Assembly: GCA_900155495.1 (NCBI GenBank)
Contig: FTLJ01000083.1
Span: 1 to 40,719 of the forward strand
Source: Porogramme epimiltina
Taxonomy: Eukaryota > Basidiomycota > Agaricomycetes > Polyporales > Polyporaceae
Length of the DNA: 40,719 bases
Direction of reading: 5' to 3'
Part shown: positions 13,786 to 24,840 of the stretch, in pieces
How positions within the stretch are numbered: position 1 is the stretch's first letter
Layout: each line of letters opens with the position of its first letter
The notes under the pieces: generated by a model
What the model was told of the DNA's origin: nothing
Seen by the model: the letters and a program-made list of their open reading frames with translations, nothing else
The model's database searches: none
Translations under genes and position numbers: made by a program

Positions 13786-15681
13786 ATGCGATTATTGGAT
13801 ACCTCCATGGGCCAGTTTGTCGAGTTCCCAAGTCACAGAGAGATAGGCTCCTACGCTATACTTTCTCACACTTGGAGTTCGAACGGGGAACAATCCTATC
13901 AAGACCTGCTTCAACTTCTAGGCCCTACTAAGAATCATTCTGGCCTTTCCACTACCCATCTCACCCGGGAAACTCATCTCTGGCCGAGCAACAACCTCCC
14001 TGCCCTTTATGCGAATCCAGGTATATCCGAGAAGATCAGGCGCGCGTGCATGATTGCTCGCTCACATGGCTACCGGTATGTCTGGATCGACTCATGTTGC
14101 ATTGATAAAACAAGTAGTGCAGAACTTTCTGAGGCCATCAACTCAATGTATGCTTGGTACCGCGACGCGACCATTTGCTACGCGTTTCTCGCTGATGTTC
14201 CCAGCACCGACCAACCCGACGCATCACATTCTTTGTTCCGCCGGAGTCGTTGGTTCACTCGCGGTTGGACACTCCAGGAGCTCATTGCGCCTCGTTCGGT
14301 CCACTTTCTATCCTCGGAATGGGAAAATTTACGCTCCAACGAGCCCCTCCCCAACATTATCAGTCAAATAACTGGCATTGATAGCGATATCCTCACACAC
14401 CGGAGGCCCCTCTCGCAATTCAGTGTAGCCCAACGCATGTCGTGGGCGGCAAATCGCGAATGCACGCGCATTGAAGATGAAGCGTACTCACTCATGGGTA
14501 TCTTTGACATCACCATGCCAACGCTCTACGGGGAGGGCCACCGCGCGTTCCTGCGGCTCCAGCGCGAAATTCTCGGGGATATACCCGATCAGAGTTTGTT
14601 AGCCTGGGGATCTATTTGCACCGAACACCTCCACATACCCATTTGGAAGTGGGAGACTCGGCACTGGTCCGATTGGCCCCTCCCGCTCTTTGCACGGTCA
14701 CCAAGAGATTTCCGAGAAGCGCACAACATTCGAAGGGTCCCTCATTCCGTGTTTGCTCAGCGCACAGGCATTCACGTTGTAGAACCACCAATATACACTG
14801 CATCACCTTATGGCGTGCGTGCAACATTGGCAGTCGTCCGGGCGCAGGATTCTGGTCTAGAGGGTTTCTCCTCTCGGAATGGATGGTATCTTGTGCTTCT
14901 GGCCTGCGAACTAGAGGGAGGAGATTCTCTTCTAGCAATCGCATGCCGCGAAAAACACCGAAGCACTCGTTTCAACCAGGAGAAGGGGACGGATCATCTA
15001 TTCCTAGAAGGGGCTTTCTGGTACGACACCAAATATTTAAAGCCTTCACTCGAAGGCATTATCCCATCCTTCCGCATTTTCAAGCTTTGGCATTCCACAC
15101 TATGGCATGTACGCCAACACATACACCTCAAGACAGTCTACTTTCCTCAATCCTCGCCATCACATGCGGATCTATTCCCACTTCTACCGACCCAACAAAT
15201 ATTGAACGCTAAGGCCACACCTCCCGTGGCCTTGGCTAACCGAACCGAGGCTGACCTTCGGGTCCGGGGATATACTACAGTCCACCACGCTCCTTCACGT
15301 CGCCTCGTTCTTTGGAAAGGGAATGTCCTCATCACTGTCGACTGGCATTACACTTGGGAGCCCACACCTATCCCTATAACCGTAGTTATGAGAGCCTACG
15401 AGCCCCCTCCGATCTTCACCCCCGAAAATACTTATTCGTGGTTAGTGTGGATCTCGGAGTCGCCCGGCGACGTTCTTCCATATGGGCTAGGAAGAGCCGC
15501 ATACACCTACGCAAACACCCTTGGGCACGATTGCCTAGCAACCCGCTGGCAAATCCCACATGACACAATGAGCGTGGAAGTTACCGTACATCAGGGCACC
15601 GCTTCCCCTTGGATTCTAGGAATCGACGTCGTGAAAGTGCCGCCAGACGATGAGTACGATTGGTCTGTCATTATGCAGTAA
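13786..15681 (+). CDS. HET-domain (heterokaryon-incompatibility-like) protein
   Basis: The start MRLLDTS and the YAILSHTW motif (about residues 22-35) mark the beginning of a HET domain. It continues with HGYRYVWIDSCCIDK (around residue 95) and then MYAWYRDATICYAFLADV. Next come RGWTLQELIAP (around 165) and the ECTRIEDEAYSLMGIFD segment that precedes the DUF8212-type region common in basidiomycete HET proteins. HET domains take part in allorecognition and regulated cell death in filamentous fungi; in basidiomycetes they are numerous and mostly uncharacterised. Read as one exon it ends at TAA 15679-15681 (631 aa). However, the stop lies inside CAGTAAGTA, a strong donor: splicing 15678-15745 would add 31 residues and end at 15839, antisense to the last exon of the helicase gene. 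Confidence 0.9.
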   Translation: MRLLDTSMGQFVEFPSHREIGSYAILSHTWSSNGEQSYQDLLQLLGPTKNHSGLSTTHLTRETHLWPSNNLPALYANPGISEKIRRACMIARSHGYRYVWIDSCCIDKTSSAELSEAINSMYAWYRDATICYAFLADVPSTDQPDASHSLFRRSRWFTRGWTLQELIAPRSVHFLSSEWENLRSNEPLPNIISQITGIDSDILTHRRPLSQFSVAQRMSWAANRECTRIEDEAYSLMGIFDITMPTLYGEGHRAFLRLQREILGDIPDQSLLAWGSICTEHLHIPIWKWETRHWSDWPLPLFARSPRDFREAHNIRRVPHSVFAQRTGIHVVEPPIYTASPYGVRATLAVVRAQDSGLEGFSSRNGWYLVLLACELEGGDSLLAIACREKHRSTRFNQEKGTDHLFLEGAFWYDTKYLKPSLEGIIPSFRIFKLWHSTLWHVRQHIHLKTVYFPQSSPSHADLFPLLPTQQILNAKATPPVALANRTEADLRVRGYTTVHHAPSRRLVLWKGNVLITVDWHYTWEPTPIPITVVMRAYEPPPIFTPENTYSWLVWISESPGDVLPYGLGRAAYTYANTLGHDCLATRWQIPHDTMSVEVTVHQGTASPWILGIDVVKVPPDDEYDWSVIMQ

Positions 15682-15777
15682 GTATTGTTTGGCATTGGTT
15701 AATATGTACGCTACGATGGTCGGCTCATAAAACTTTACCCCATAGGCCCTGCAACGCTGTCTCGGAGCCTCTGAAGG

Positions 15778-18066
15778 TCATTGAGGGACCGCCATCTCCA
15801 GAGTGGCGTTCCACTCCACTACCTTCGGGTGTGCTTTGACCTGTACAAGTCGGATATCAGACCTATTTTCTCAGGATACACTTTGGAACGAACGAACCTT
15901 TCTCGGATCGAACCCGAGCACTTGCAGCCCCTCGAGCGATGCAGCCCGCGAGAGCGCGACGTAGCTCTGGCCTGCAAACCCAAACCGAATCAGCCCCCAC
16001 CCTTCATGAATCAAGAACGAACACCCCACGCACCCTTCTCGAACACGCTCCGGAGGTCGATCTTTACGTGCTCGATCGTCTGCCCCTGGCTCTTGTGGAT
16101 CGACATCGCCCACGCGAGCACGAGCGGCAGCTGCACGCGCCGCGCGAGCAGCCGCCCCTCGTTGTCCTCCACCCGGAACTCGTCCCGCACGACGAGCACG
16201 ACCTCCGTCCCCGCCGGCGTCCGGAACTCCACGAGCGGGTACAGCTCCTCGTCCCGCGCGCCCTTGCCCCCACCTGCACTCCCGCGCGCGGACAGCGGCT
16301 TCGCGTCGCGCGCTGGCGCCGCGTTCTCCTTGTCCGCGGGCGTCGCACCATACACCGCCGAGGGCGTGCGGCCGTCCGGGCCCAGCTGGACGTTGCGCAC
16401 CGCGCCGTTCGCCTTCCCCGACGCAGATTCCTGCGAACCCGAGCCCACACTCGACCGCGGCTTCGCGCCGCCCCCCGCGCTCGCCAGCTTCTCCGGGGAG
16501 GCCGGGGCGGCGGCGGACGGCGCGGCGCTCGCGAGGCAGCTCGCGATGGTGTGGAAGCCGAGCACGCGGCCGACGGTGCCGTTGACGAGGCGCTCGTCGA
16601 CGTTCTTGACGAGCATCACCTGCGCGTCCGTCTTGAACGCGAGCCGCGCGGGCACGGCCATCGACTCGAGCACCTTGGGGTGCGTGCCCGAGTCGCGCGC
16701 GGTGTACGCGAAGATCGCGCTGGGGAGCGCGGCGAGCCGCGTCGTGTTAGCGCGCTCGACCTGGGCGCGGAGCGGGTAGAGCTCGGTGGGGAGGATGCCG
16801 GAGGGGAGGGGCGGGAGGGCGCGGGCGAGGGAGGTGAACATGGACTGTGCGGAGGGGGAGATGGTCCCTTTCCGGAGCTCGTTGAGAAGCTCGACGAATT
16901 CTAGTATGCAGTAAGGGTGAGCAATGTATTCTCGGTGTTGGCTCGAGAGAAACGTACGGGTATCTTTCTGCCTGTAAACTTGCGTTAGGGTCACAGTATG
17001 GTCTATGCACTTCTTCCATGACTCGCTTTCAAACGCGAAAAACGGTTCTGTTCCCGATTTCGTGACTGGTGGCAGCTGAAAGAAGTCACCGGTGACAACA
17101 AGCTATACCGACGTGGTTTAGTGGCCAGTGTGTGCGCGCATATAAGCAAGTGTACGCTACCTGGATGCCCCCGAAGGGCTTGTCTGTCCGTTTACTTCTT
17201 CTAAGCTCATCCGCGAGCTTCGTTAAAGTGTCGAAAAGCTGACCATCGACCATGGAAACTACGACACGGTTGAGCCTGGATCGCGGAGTACATTGCACGT
17301 AACTCACTTTCATCAATGACGAGCACCTTGGTGTCCTTCCATCGCTTATGCGCGGGTTTGCACGTCTTGATGCAGCTTATTTGCCGGTCGATGTTGTGCA
17401 TTCCCGGAGTCACCGCCCCCCACGAGTGAATGGTCATGCCTATATTCGGGTGGTTTTAGGAAAGTGTTCTAGAGTGGACAGATAGATCTTACCCCCGATA
17501 TTCGACGCAGCCATGCCTGTACTTGCTGTGACGGAGACGACAGAGGTGTTTTTGGAGTACTTCTTGCGGAGTGCAGATATAATGGCACGTAGTAGCAGAG
17601 ACTTCCCGGTCCCTGCATAAGGTTCTAATCAGCAACTGTATACTTCCTCCCGGACCACTATGATTGAGTATAAGGTGAAGACTGCACGGATTTAGAATTG
17701 CCAGAGGTTGGGTTTGATGCGGGTGTAGTATAAATGTAGTACAAGGCCAGTATGTGCGAGCGAATAGGATATCAATGGGTTGCGATACGTACCTGCTGCT
17801 CCGGTGAAGAAAACGCTCTTGCCCTCATCCACCACCATCTGCAGTACCCGAATTTGCTCCGCGTTGAGTGCTACTCGCTCTGTAGGGCCCTTCTCCGCTT
17901 TTGTAGAGGACAGGGGAGATACTTGTGGGGCAAAGAAGGCATCGAGGGTTTTACGCCTCTTATTGTTGGGTTCGGCATCGCTCTTGCTTGATGTGTCCAA
18001 ACCACCGGTTGACTTGCGCTTCTTGGTGTTCGTGGAGGTGGTGGTGAGTGTCATGCTACGTGCCAT
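15778..18066 (-). CDS. PIF1: Pif1-family 5'-to-3' DNA helicase
   Basis: Eight exons: 17793-18066, 17493-17612, 17308-17439, 17161-17258, 16958-17102, 16034-16900, 15898-15971, 15778-15840 (590 aa). Pif1 helicases unwind G-quadruplexes and act in telomere, replication-fork and mitochondrial DNA maintenance. Seen motifs are Walker A GAAGTGKS (residues 89-96), [13 protein letters not shown], Walker B VLVIDE (170-175) with [22 protein letters not shown], and the late motifs [13 protein letters not shown] and [15 protein letters not shown]. The conserved end [15 protein letters not shown] establishes the final short exon. A roughly 100-residue Ala/Gly/Ser-rich insert (about 378-475) interrupts the helicase core. 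The N-terminus contains a KKRK-type basic cluster and an [11 protein letters not shown] sequence resembling a PIP box, which might bind PCNA. Intron 7 uses the less common donor GTTCGT. Confidence 0.93.
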
Positions 18067-18579
18067 GGAGAAGGCGGTTTGACGGAGCCGCAGCGTAGCC
18101 GCGAGCTTGATGGTGGAGGACGAGGCCAGCGGACCGGGGAGACGGAAGAGAGGAAGACGGCGGTGGCCTCGGAGGGACGACAGCCGAGGCGCGTTCGGGC
18201 GTCTGTTGGTGTCGCGTCGTGGACACGTGACGGAGACGGAGAGTGGTCCGGGAATCTTATCAGATTAGATGGGGCATCTAGCCCATCAGTGGCGTGCTTG
18301 TATTGCGCCTGGGCCGATGCAGCGACGCCTTTAAACCTGCTTAAGCAGCCCGCCGCTCCTGCCCCAATCCAGTGATCTGCGCTCCTCCGTCCTCTCCTCC
18401 CCCCACCCCTTGCTCTACTGTACTCTCAAGCCAGCGTTGACCGGAGCGCAACGCTCAGAACGCGATTAGGGAGTCACCCGGGCTAGATAGCGGACAAGGT
18501 GAGTCCAATCAACGGCAGTGCATTACCTCATCCTCATCTCATGGATGCTTTCCCGGCCACCACAGTTGCCTTGTTTACC
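18067..18579. promoter_or_regulatory. Divergent intergenic region with probable 5' UTR intron
   Basis: About 0.5 kb between two divergent genes. At 18499-18565 there is a well-formed 67-nt intron (GTGAGT...CCACAG). It would remove two weaker upstream in-frame ATGs and place the rightward gene start at 18580. Confidence 0.5.
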
Positions 18580-20429
18580 ATGGACGAGCACGAGCCCAGT
18601 ACTAGCGCATCCACACTTCGTGGCCTCCGGCACCTTGACATGGCGCTTTTGGCAGCTGAGCAACCTGCCTCGTCGCCCGCACCCCTCCCCGCCCACCTCC
18701 CAGCACCCTCACACGACGACCACCTTGATTCGCCCTATGCCTTCCGCCCTTCCTCCCCTCATAGCGCGTACGCATCTGAACCAGGGAGTCCCTCTGGCGA
18801 TTCCGTCTCCTCCTTCCCTTCCGTAGGCTCCTCCTTTCTCTTCTCTTCCGTCCCGGTTACCCCTCCCCATCCCGGGCCGCACTCAGACCACGAAGCGGAA
18901 GAACTAGGCGATTCTACAAGTGGCCTAGTCATCCCCTCTCTCGTTCTTCCATCGCCGTCGAGGCGTCCCACAGCATACGGACAAACCCTAGGGGAGGTGC
19001 GACTGCTATTACTGGCTCCGAGGGGGGTAGACGCAAGCGCGATCGCATCGCAGCTAGTGGACGACAACGAGGACGTAGTAGAAGTCGGACTATGGGAACA
19101 GGCTAGCAGCCGAGACGGAGGTGGGCGCGGAAAGCAAAAGGCCGTCTTGCGTGTGTCTACCGATTGGGTTGAGCACCGAGACAGGCATGGGCTAGAGCGT
19201 GTTGAGCCGGCTCGCAACGTCGAGATCGTTGAGCTCCCCTCTTACGACACCTATTCTGAGGTAAGCATAATGTTTCCTACCAGATTCCGTGGTATTTGAA
19301 TGTACTGATCTCTTCACAGTGTGAGAACGTCCTTGAACACGTTCTTCCCGTGATACATGCACCTTTCTACGAAGTCCTCCACATCATCAATCGTGAGCAC
19401 CCACCAAGCGGCACGCTTGCACATCTATTGTCATCGTCCAGCACTCCTCTACACACCGCCCTCATACTCCTCTCAAGCTCACGTAAGTTCTATTCTGGTC
19501 GTGTGCCTTCCGAATCGTGCTCATCACAGCGTACAGTATCATTATCTCCCAATGAAAGATCACTCATCGAGTCCCTAAGCCCACACATCCCAGTGATCGT
19601 CCTCCCCCCATCATCCCTCACCTTCTCCAGCAGCTCCTCATTCGACCTCGTCCCCCGCTACCGCTCCTCGCACCTCTCCTCCTTCCGCCCCACTTCCCTC
19701 GACGCCCTCCGCGCCGGCCTCTTCCGCACGCCCAACATCCTCGCAACCCTCCGCGCCGAGGCCGCCTCCCGCTTCCTCCGCTGGCGCGAGGTCGAGCGCG
19801 CGGTGGAGCGCGTCCAGTGGAGCACCGGCACAGGCTCAGTCAGAGCGCTCCCGCCCATCCGCGCGTACGAAACGCCGCAGCCCCCCGCCCTCTTTACGCC
19901 CGCCGCGGAGAAGCACGAGTACAGGTGGGACAAGGAGGCCTGGGAGGCGCAGTGGGAGGGCACGCTCTCGCAGGAGGTCGCGCTCCACCTGCGCCGGCGC
20001 CGCTCCTCGTCGGGCGCGACGCGCCGCCTCGCCCCACTCTCCTCCGGCTCGGGCTCGCTCGCGACCGTCGGCCGGCTGCCCCTCTCCCTCGCGTCATCAG
20101 ACGAGCGCGGCCTCGTGTCGCCCCCGTGCACGGGCGCGTTCGACCCGCTGCACCTCCCCTCGCTCGCCGTGTTCTCGCTCTCGCTCCTCCGTGCGCTCGG
20201 AAGCCGCGCCTGGCGCACTCTCGGCTTGGGGGGCGGCGGCAGCGCGCGGCGGCGCTCCGCGACCGTCACCGCGGCAGACGGAAAGCGCGCGGCGGACGCG
20301 CCGGAGGGGTCGCGCCCGCGCGGGGCCGGGTACACGTTCGGGCTGGGCCTTGCGCTCGTCAGCGCGTTCTGTGCGGGCATTGGGATCGGGCTCGTCGCGG
20401 CGACGGGGCGGTTCGGCCTTGGCCTTTGA
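18580..20429 (+). CDS. Unrecognised protein with C-terminal membrane span
   Basis: Three exons: 18580-19260, 19320-19482, 19537-20429 (578 aa). The N-terminal 130 residues are Ser/Pro-rich and probably disordered. A middle domain follows (TLGEVRLLLLAPRGVDASA, then RNVEIVELPSYDTYSECENV), whose beta-strand/loop pattern faintly recalls a degenerate P-loop domain, but no GKS/T motif is present. After a charged helical part (FLRWREVERAVERVQW) the protein ends in one hydrophobic span (FGLGLALVSAFCAGIGIGLV) with only about ten residues after it, so it could be tail-anchored. ATG 18580 lies in a strong context (ACCATGG) behind a likely 5' UTR intron; ATG 18541 or 18499 are alternatives. Intron 2 is 54 nt with no stop, so retaining it keeps the frame. 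No family was recognised. Confidence 0.78.
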
Positions 20430-20956
20430 CTCGCGGCGCGCGGATCTAGGAGCTGGCGTCCCCCGACGGGCTGGTGTCCGTTAGGGGGTATCGAATAATG
20501 TTTGTCCCTCTGCGAGGGACGAGGGATGCTCTCACCAATGTCTGTCTTTCCCCTACACCAATCTCTCTCTCTTTTCTCTTCCTCCCTCACGCTCACATTT
20601 GTTTACGACCACGTCACGACCGAACGCTGCCTGCTACACACACATCGCTATTGTCTCAGTACGCATCTCAGCCTGATGGATGTATTCACTTTCTCGGTGT
20701 CCCCGCTTGTACCTTGTACTCGTGCTATCACTTCAAGGTGCCGTTGTAATACAATTCGTGTATCGCATTTCCGCTTCTACGTGCCAGGCGTATTCAGCCA
20801 CACATTTTGGGGCTTGCATCTTATGCGATGTGTCTAGCATAGTACGTCCCTTTCTGCTATAATAACGCTCCCGCTTCCAACCTGATCTCGTTGCTGCTCC
20901 CAACAGTGGCTCCGCGAGTGTTTGGGCGGCAGGCGAAGGGCGCTTAAGGAGACCTC

Positions 20957-20978
20957 AATATTCCTAATCGGGAATATT
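20957..20978. repeat. 8-bp inverted repeat with 6-bp spacer
   Basis: AATATTCC at 20957-20964 is mirrored by GGAATATT at 20971-20978, leaving spacer TAATCG. It lies about 190 bp before the downstream start codon and next to a longer palindrome; it may be a protein-binding site. Confidence 0.5.
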
Positions 20979-20992
20979 TTCGTAGTGCTCCA

Positions 20993-21013
20993 GGCAGGTC
21001 AAGTTGACCTGCC
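20993..21013. promoter_or_regulatory. Perfect 21-bp palindrome, possible dimeric regulator site
   Basis: GGCAGGTCAA (20993-21002) and TTGACCTGCC (21004-21013) are exact inverted copies around a single central G. The palindrome lies 156 bp upstream of the DUF4470-type gene start. The dyad symmetry fits a homodimeric DNA-binding protein; the factor is unknown. Confidence 0.5.
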
Positions 21014-21168
21014 ATGCAAGCCACGGCCAGGTTCGCAGTGGTGTCAGCACCCCTGGTGATGGGGTCCGTGCGATGGATGATCTGGATAGATATAGCACTC
21101 TCGTTTCCTCCCTGCCATTACTTCAACCCCCACTCACCCCTTGACTGAATAAACATACCCCCTGCAGG

Positions 21169-24100
21169 ATGTCTGGACCTGCGAAAGCGGCAAGCCTCAA
21201 ACAACAAGGGAACAAAATTTTCAGTGGCGGAGATATGATACAGTGCGCACACAAATGCATCTACACCCTGATCCCTGGCTCTCGGTGGGCTGACCGCCTA
21301 TCGTAGAGCGGCCAAGTTGTATGCTGAGGTGAGTATTTATGGCTCCTGCGAGTGGTGTGTTTCGTAGAACCTATTCTGGCCGCATGCCTACCATTGAACG
21401 CACCCAGCGAGTTCAACGATCTGACATCTCCTTGGATCATAGGCAGAAGAAGCCGACTCCCTGGACCCCGTCTATCCCTCCAACCTTAGTGCAGCCCTTT
21501 ATGAGGCCGGGGACTACGCATCCTGCATCGACGCAATCTTGCGGGCTTGGAAGCTCCTGTCAGCCCAGCCGGACAGCAAGCCCGATCTCCTGGCTCGACT
21601 CTCCACCCGCCTGGCGAAGGCTCTCTGCCATGGTGCTCGCGCAAAGACCGTAACCCTAGCCGTACTTCAAGGTTTCCAGGATGAAGTGGCTAGCCTATGG
21701 AAGGCTTCCTTCGATGCCCGGCAGGAAGCTTCCAACGCAAACGCCGCGGGTGATGGAGGGGACCTTACGTCCGCCTGGAAAGTCTGGGATGAAGAACGTA
21801 GCTGGATGCAGGACGTCTCTGGGAATGAGATACGCGAACGGGATGCGTTGTCGACCCTGCCGATCCTCACGAAATCACTGTGAGTCCTACACTCACCGCT
21901 CTCCCGCAGAACCGTCTAATCTTTTCTCAGCGATAATAAGATGGCTTACTTTCCGGTACGTCCTTCTTTTGTACGGCCGCGAGATCGTAGACGGGCCACT
22001 CATGGGATGCTTACTCAGATGGGAATGGACAAAATCATTGACCTTGTAGATGGTTGGGGCCCTATGCATCCCCACTCCCTCCATATCAACAGAATGTCAT
22101 CGGAACGCCTATCCAATATTTCCTTCATGTTAGGAGGCATCGGCGATGGTCTGTATCCGACACTCGTCTCCTCAAAGCGAGTGCTCATATTTGCCAGCTC
22201 GGCACCTCTTCGGAACCCTCTGTGGCCTCCACGCCGAGTACAAGCGCCTGGCGGATAACAAGAAGGCGAATTTCCGCGTTCACATTACGGCGCTCGACCA
22301 CCACAATGTTATGCTCACGAGAGACCTTACTGTGCTCATGCTGTTGCATCAACTCAACACTCGCCCGGGCGCGGTGGAACAGGACGAAATACAAGCAACT
22401 CTGATGTATGTGTACTGTGGAATGGTCATGCCACAGTATTGCTTCGAAAGGTATGTGCAGACGTGCGCGATCCGTGGAGGACCTTCTACTCTTTCTAACA
22501 AGGTTCTCACAGGTTGCAAGACTTATGGAGGGACCTCCGCGCGCGGCTGTCAGCGGCTCCACCGCGCCTTCCATCATGGCTTCACGTCGTTCCCAACGCC
22601 ATTCCTGCAGTGACGGCGGTGCTCGACTTCTGGCTCTGCCTTACAAAGTCGACACGACGCCTGCTCGAGGGGCATGAGCACAAGCCCCCTGTGTCTATGC
22701 ACGGGCGAATGGCTATGTTGTCACAGGTTCAAGGGCTGTCGCCCGCCTATCAGAGGATGCTGTTGCAAAGCCTGCAACTTAATGACCCAGCTGACCCGAC
22801 CCCTGAGCACGAAACTGTGTGGTATCGCACCACGAAGGCATTCTGCCCCCCGGCGCAGCTGCGGGACCGTCATCCAAGCTTCAGCGCTGCTTGGAACAAC
22901 ATGAAGGCCGGACGTAAACCCTCCACATCCGTTGAACGGCAGGTGAGGTTGCGTGTGATACTGCCCTGCATGTCTTAATCTAATTCAGCCTCCAGATTGT
23001 CTCGGAGGTGATGAATGACTGGAAGCCGAACCTGACTCTCTTCGTACGTCACACGGCGCTCGTTTTTCTGAGTGGAGACTTATTTGATGCCATGTAGGAC
23101 TTCAACCTCGCCGACGGCTATCCGAAACGACGACAGGACATGTTCGAAACGGTCAAGTTGTTCGATGATTTCATCCAAAGCCTTATCCGCACTAGGAAGA
23201 GGCACTCCCGGGAAACGTACAAGCCACAGGACGCAGCACAGATATGCGCTGCGTTCTTCACGGAGGTTGCGGCCGCGCTCAAAGCTCTGGAGGAGAAGAT
23301 CACGATAGAGATCGTTTGCGGCGGCTTGTCAGAAGAACTCGTGAAAATGCAAATGAGCACCGACTCCCACCGTGCGGAGGGTTTTCCACGCACCTACACT
23401 CGCATGTGGTTGAGCAACGTTCCGTAAGTTTGTCTTTTTAGAACTTCCGGGTTCCCATCGCTCATATCAATGCAGGGACTACACGCATGGACCTTTGGGG
23501 ACATTCGTGTACAGTATCCCGGCTTTGCAAGACGATTCCCACTCGGCGGCTGCCTGCAACTGTCTCGTCAACGCGGGCGCATGGCAGGACGAAGCTGAGT
23601 TCTTCTATACGTAAGTGACCTCGCCAACCACGTCCGTGAGCGGATAATGTTAATACCTCCTACCTTCGGATAGATATACTCTATTGCGGGAGGAGGATAT
23701 CCCCCGCTACCTAGGTTGCAAGGTTGTCGGGGCCACGATCACAGGCGTACAGGTTTACAGCGGGTTCACCCTACCACGGCCCCTTTCAGAGCTCGCGACA
23801 CGGAAGCAACTTACAACCTGGATCACCGGCCTCCTTTTCAACACGCTCCTCTCAGCGCAACCCCCTCAGCCGCCAATAACGATTCGCCTACCCCACAACC
23901 TCGCCGCCTTCTTCCACCTTCTCATACATCTCCACCACGTCGGCTACCCCGGCCACTGGCTCTCCGACTTCCTCGCGCGCGTCATGAGCGGCTCCCTGCA
24001 GACCAAGGTCGCGCCCTACAACGGCGTCCTGCCCATGTGCCCCTCCGAGCGGAGTACGCGCGTCCCACCGCGGAGCGTGCGCACAGACCCCTGGATCCCT

Positions 24101-24571
24101 GAGCTCGAGGCCATAATCGCGCGCACGCGCGGCGCGATGCCATTCCCGCTCCCCACCACCCCCGCCGCGGAAGATGTCGTGCTCTGGCGCGCGCCGCTCA
24201 CGCCGAGCCGCGACCTCGACGACGCGCTCCAACACGGGCTGCGCTGGGGCAACGCGCCGTGCGCGCAGCTGCTCGTGTATCGCGGGGACGCCGCGGACGT
24301 GCTCGGCGCGCGCGGGGCGCTGCGGCGCGTGTTCGAGGGTGCGCCGAGCCCACCGCCAGGCTCGTTCTTCGTGCTCGGCACACTCGAGTTCGTGCAGTAC
24401 GACGAGTGCGTGCGGTTCTGGCTGAGCCGGGCGCGCGTCGAGCGGATGCGCAGGGAGAACGGGTGGAAGCTAGTGCTGTGCTGCAACGATGCATCAGCCA
24501 GTCAGTCGACGCGCTATTTGGTAGCGTCTCGCCCGGTACCAATCATAGAGTGGGCGGAATGGAATGCGTAG
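21169..24571 (+). CDS. DUF4470-type protein, paralogue A (925 aa)
   Basis: Eleven exons: 21169-21242, 21307-21328, 21443-21879, 21931-21955, 22019-22148, 22198-22450, 22513-22942, 22996-23043, 23098-23423, 23476-23610, 23674-24571. The N-terminus is TPR-like (LKQQGNKIF; AAKLYAEAEEADSLDPVYPS; NLSAALYEAGDY). It is followed by RLSTRLAKALCHGARA and the DUF4470 core with GGIGDARHLFGTLCGLH, VHITALDHHN and LHQLNTRPG. These match the Agaricomycete family in which TPR-like repeats precede DUF4470; family members have no established biochemical role. The middle has VCGGLSEELVKMQ and TRMWLSNVPDYTHGPLGT, and the last exon encodes a 290-residue domain (HVGYPGHWLSDFLARVMSGS). No MYND zinc finger is seen. 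Every exon boundary matches the inverted copy at 33-36.5 kb. Confidence 0.87.
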
Positions 24572-24840
24572 TCAGGTGATGAGGCCTTGAGGTATCATCC
24601 GCACCAAACCACCGGGGCACGGACTCGTACTCGGACACTGATTAGAGACCGCGATGTACGGCCATCCATACAAGTCGCAATTATTGAGAAGCAGGGGTTA
24701 CTGTATGATACATCAGGAAATTCTCGTACAACAATAGAGCATGTGAGCTAATAGCAAGAAATCAGGAGAACGTGACAGGAGAGCGATATTTAGTAGCCAA
24801 TCCTCCGGACTGTCCAGCCAGCGGGTGTCGGAATCGCCGA

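Larger units (their letters stand above)
20430..21168. promoter_or_regulatory. Intergenic region upstream of DUF4470-type gene A
   Basis: 739 bp with pyrimidine-rich tracts (20540-20600, 20860-20910) and two inverted repeats within 60 bp (described separately). No gene seen. It holds the 3' UTR of the preceding gene and the promoter of the next one. Confidence 0.45.

Noticed and set aside
20993..21013. AGGTCA-AGT-TGACCT reading as a hormone-receptor response element
   Set aside because: Fungi lack nuclear receptors of that kind; the resemblance to animal elements is taken as coincidence, although the palindrome itself is kept as a finding.
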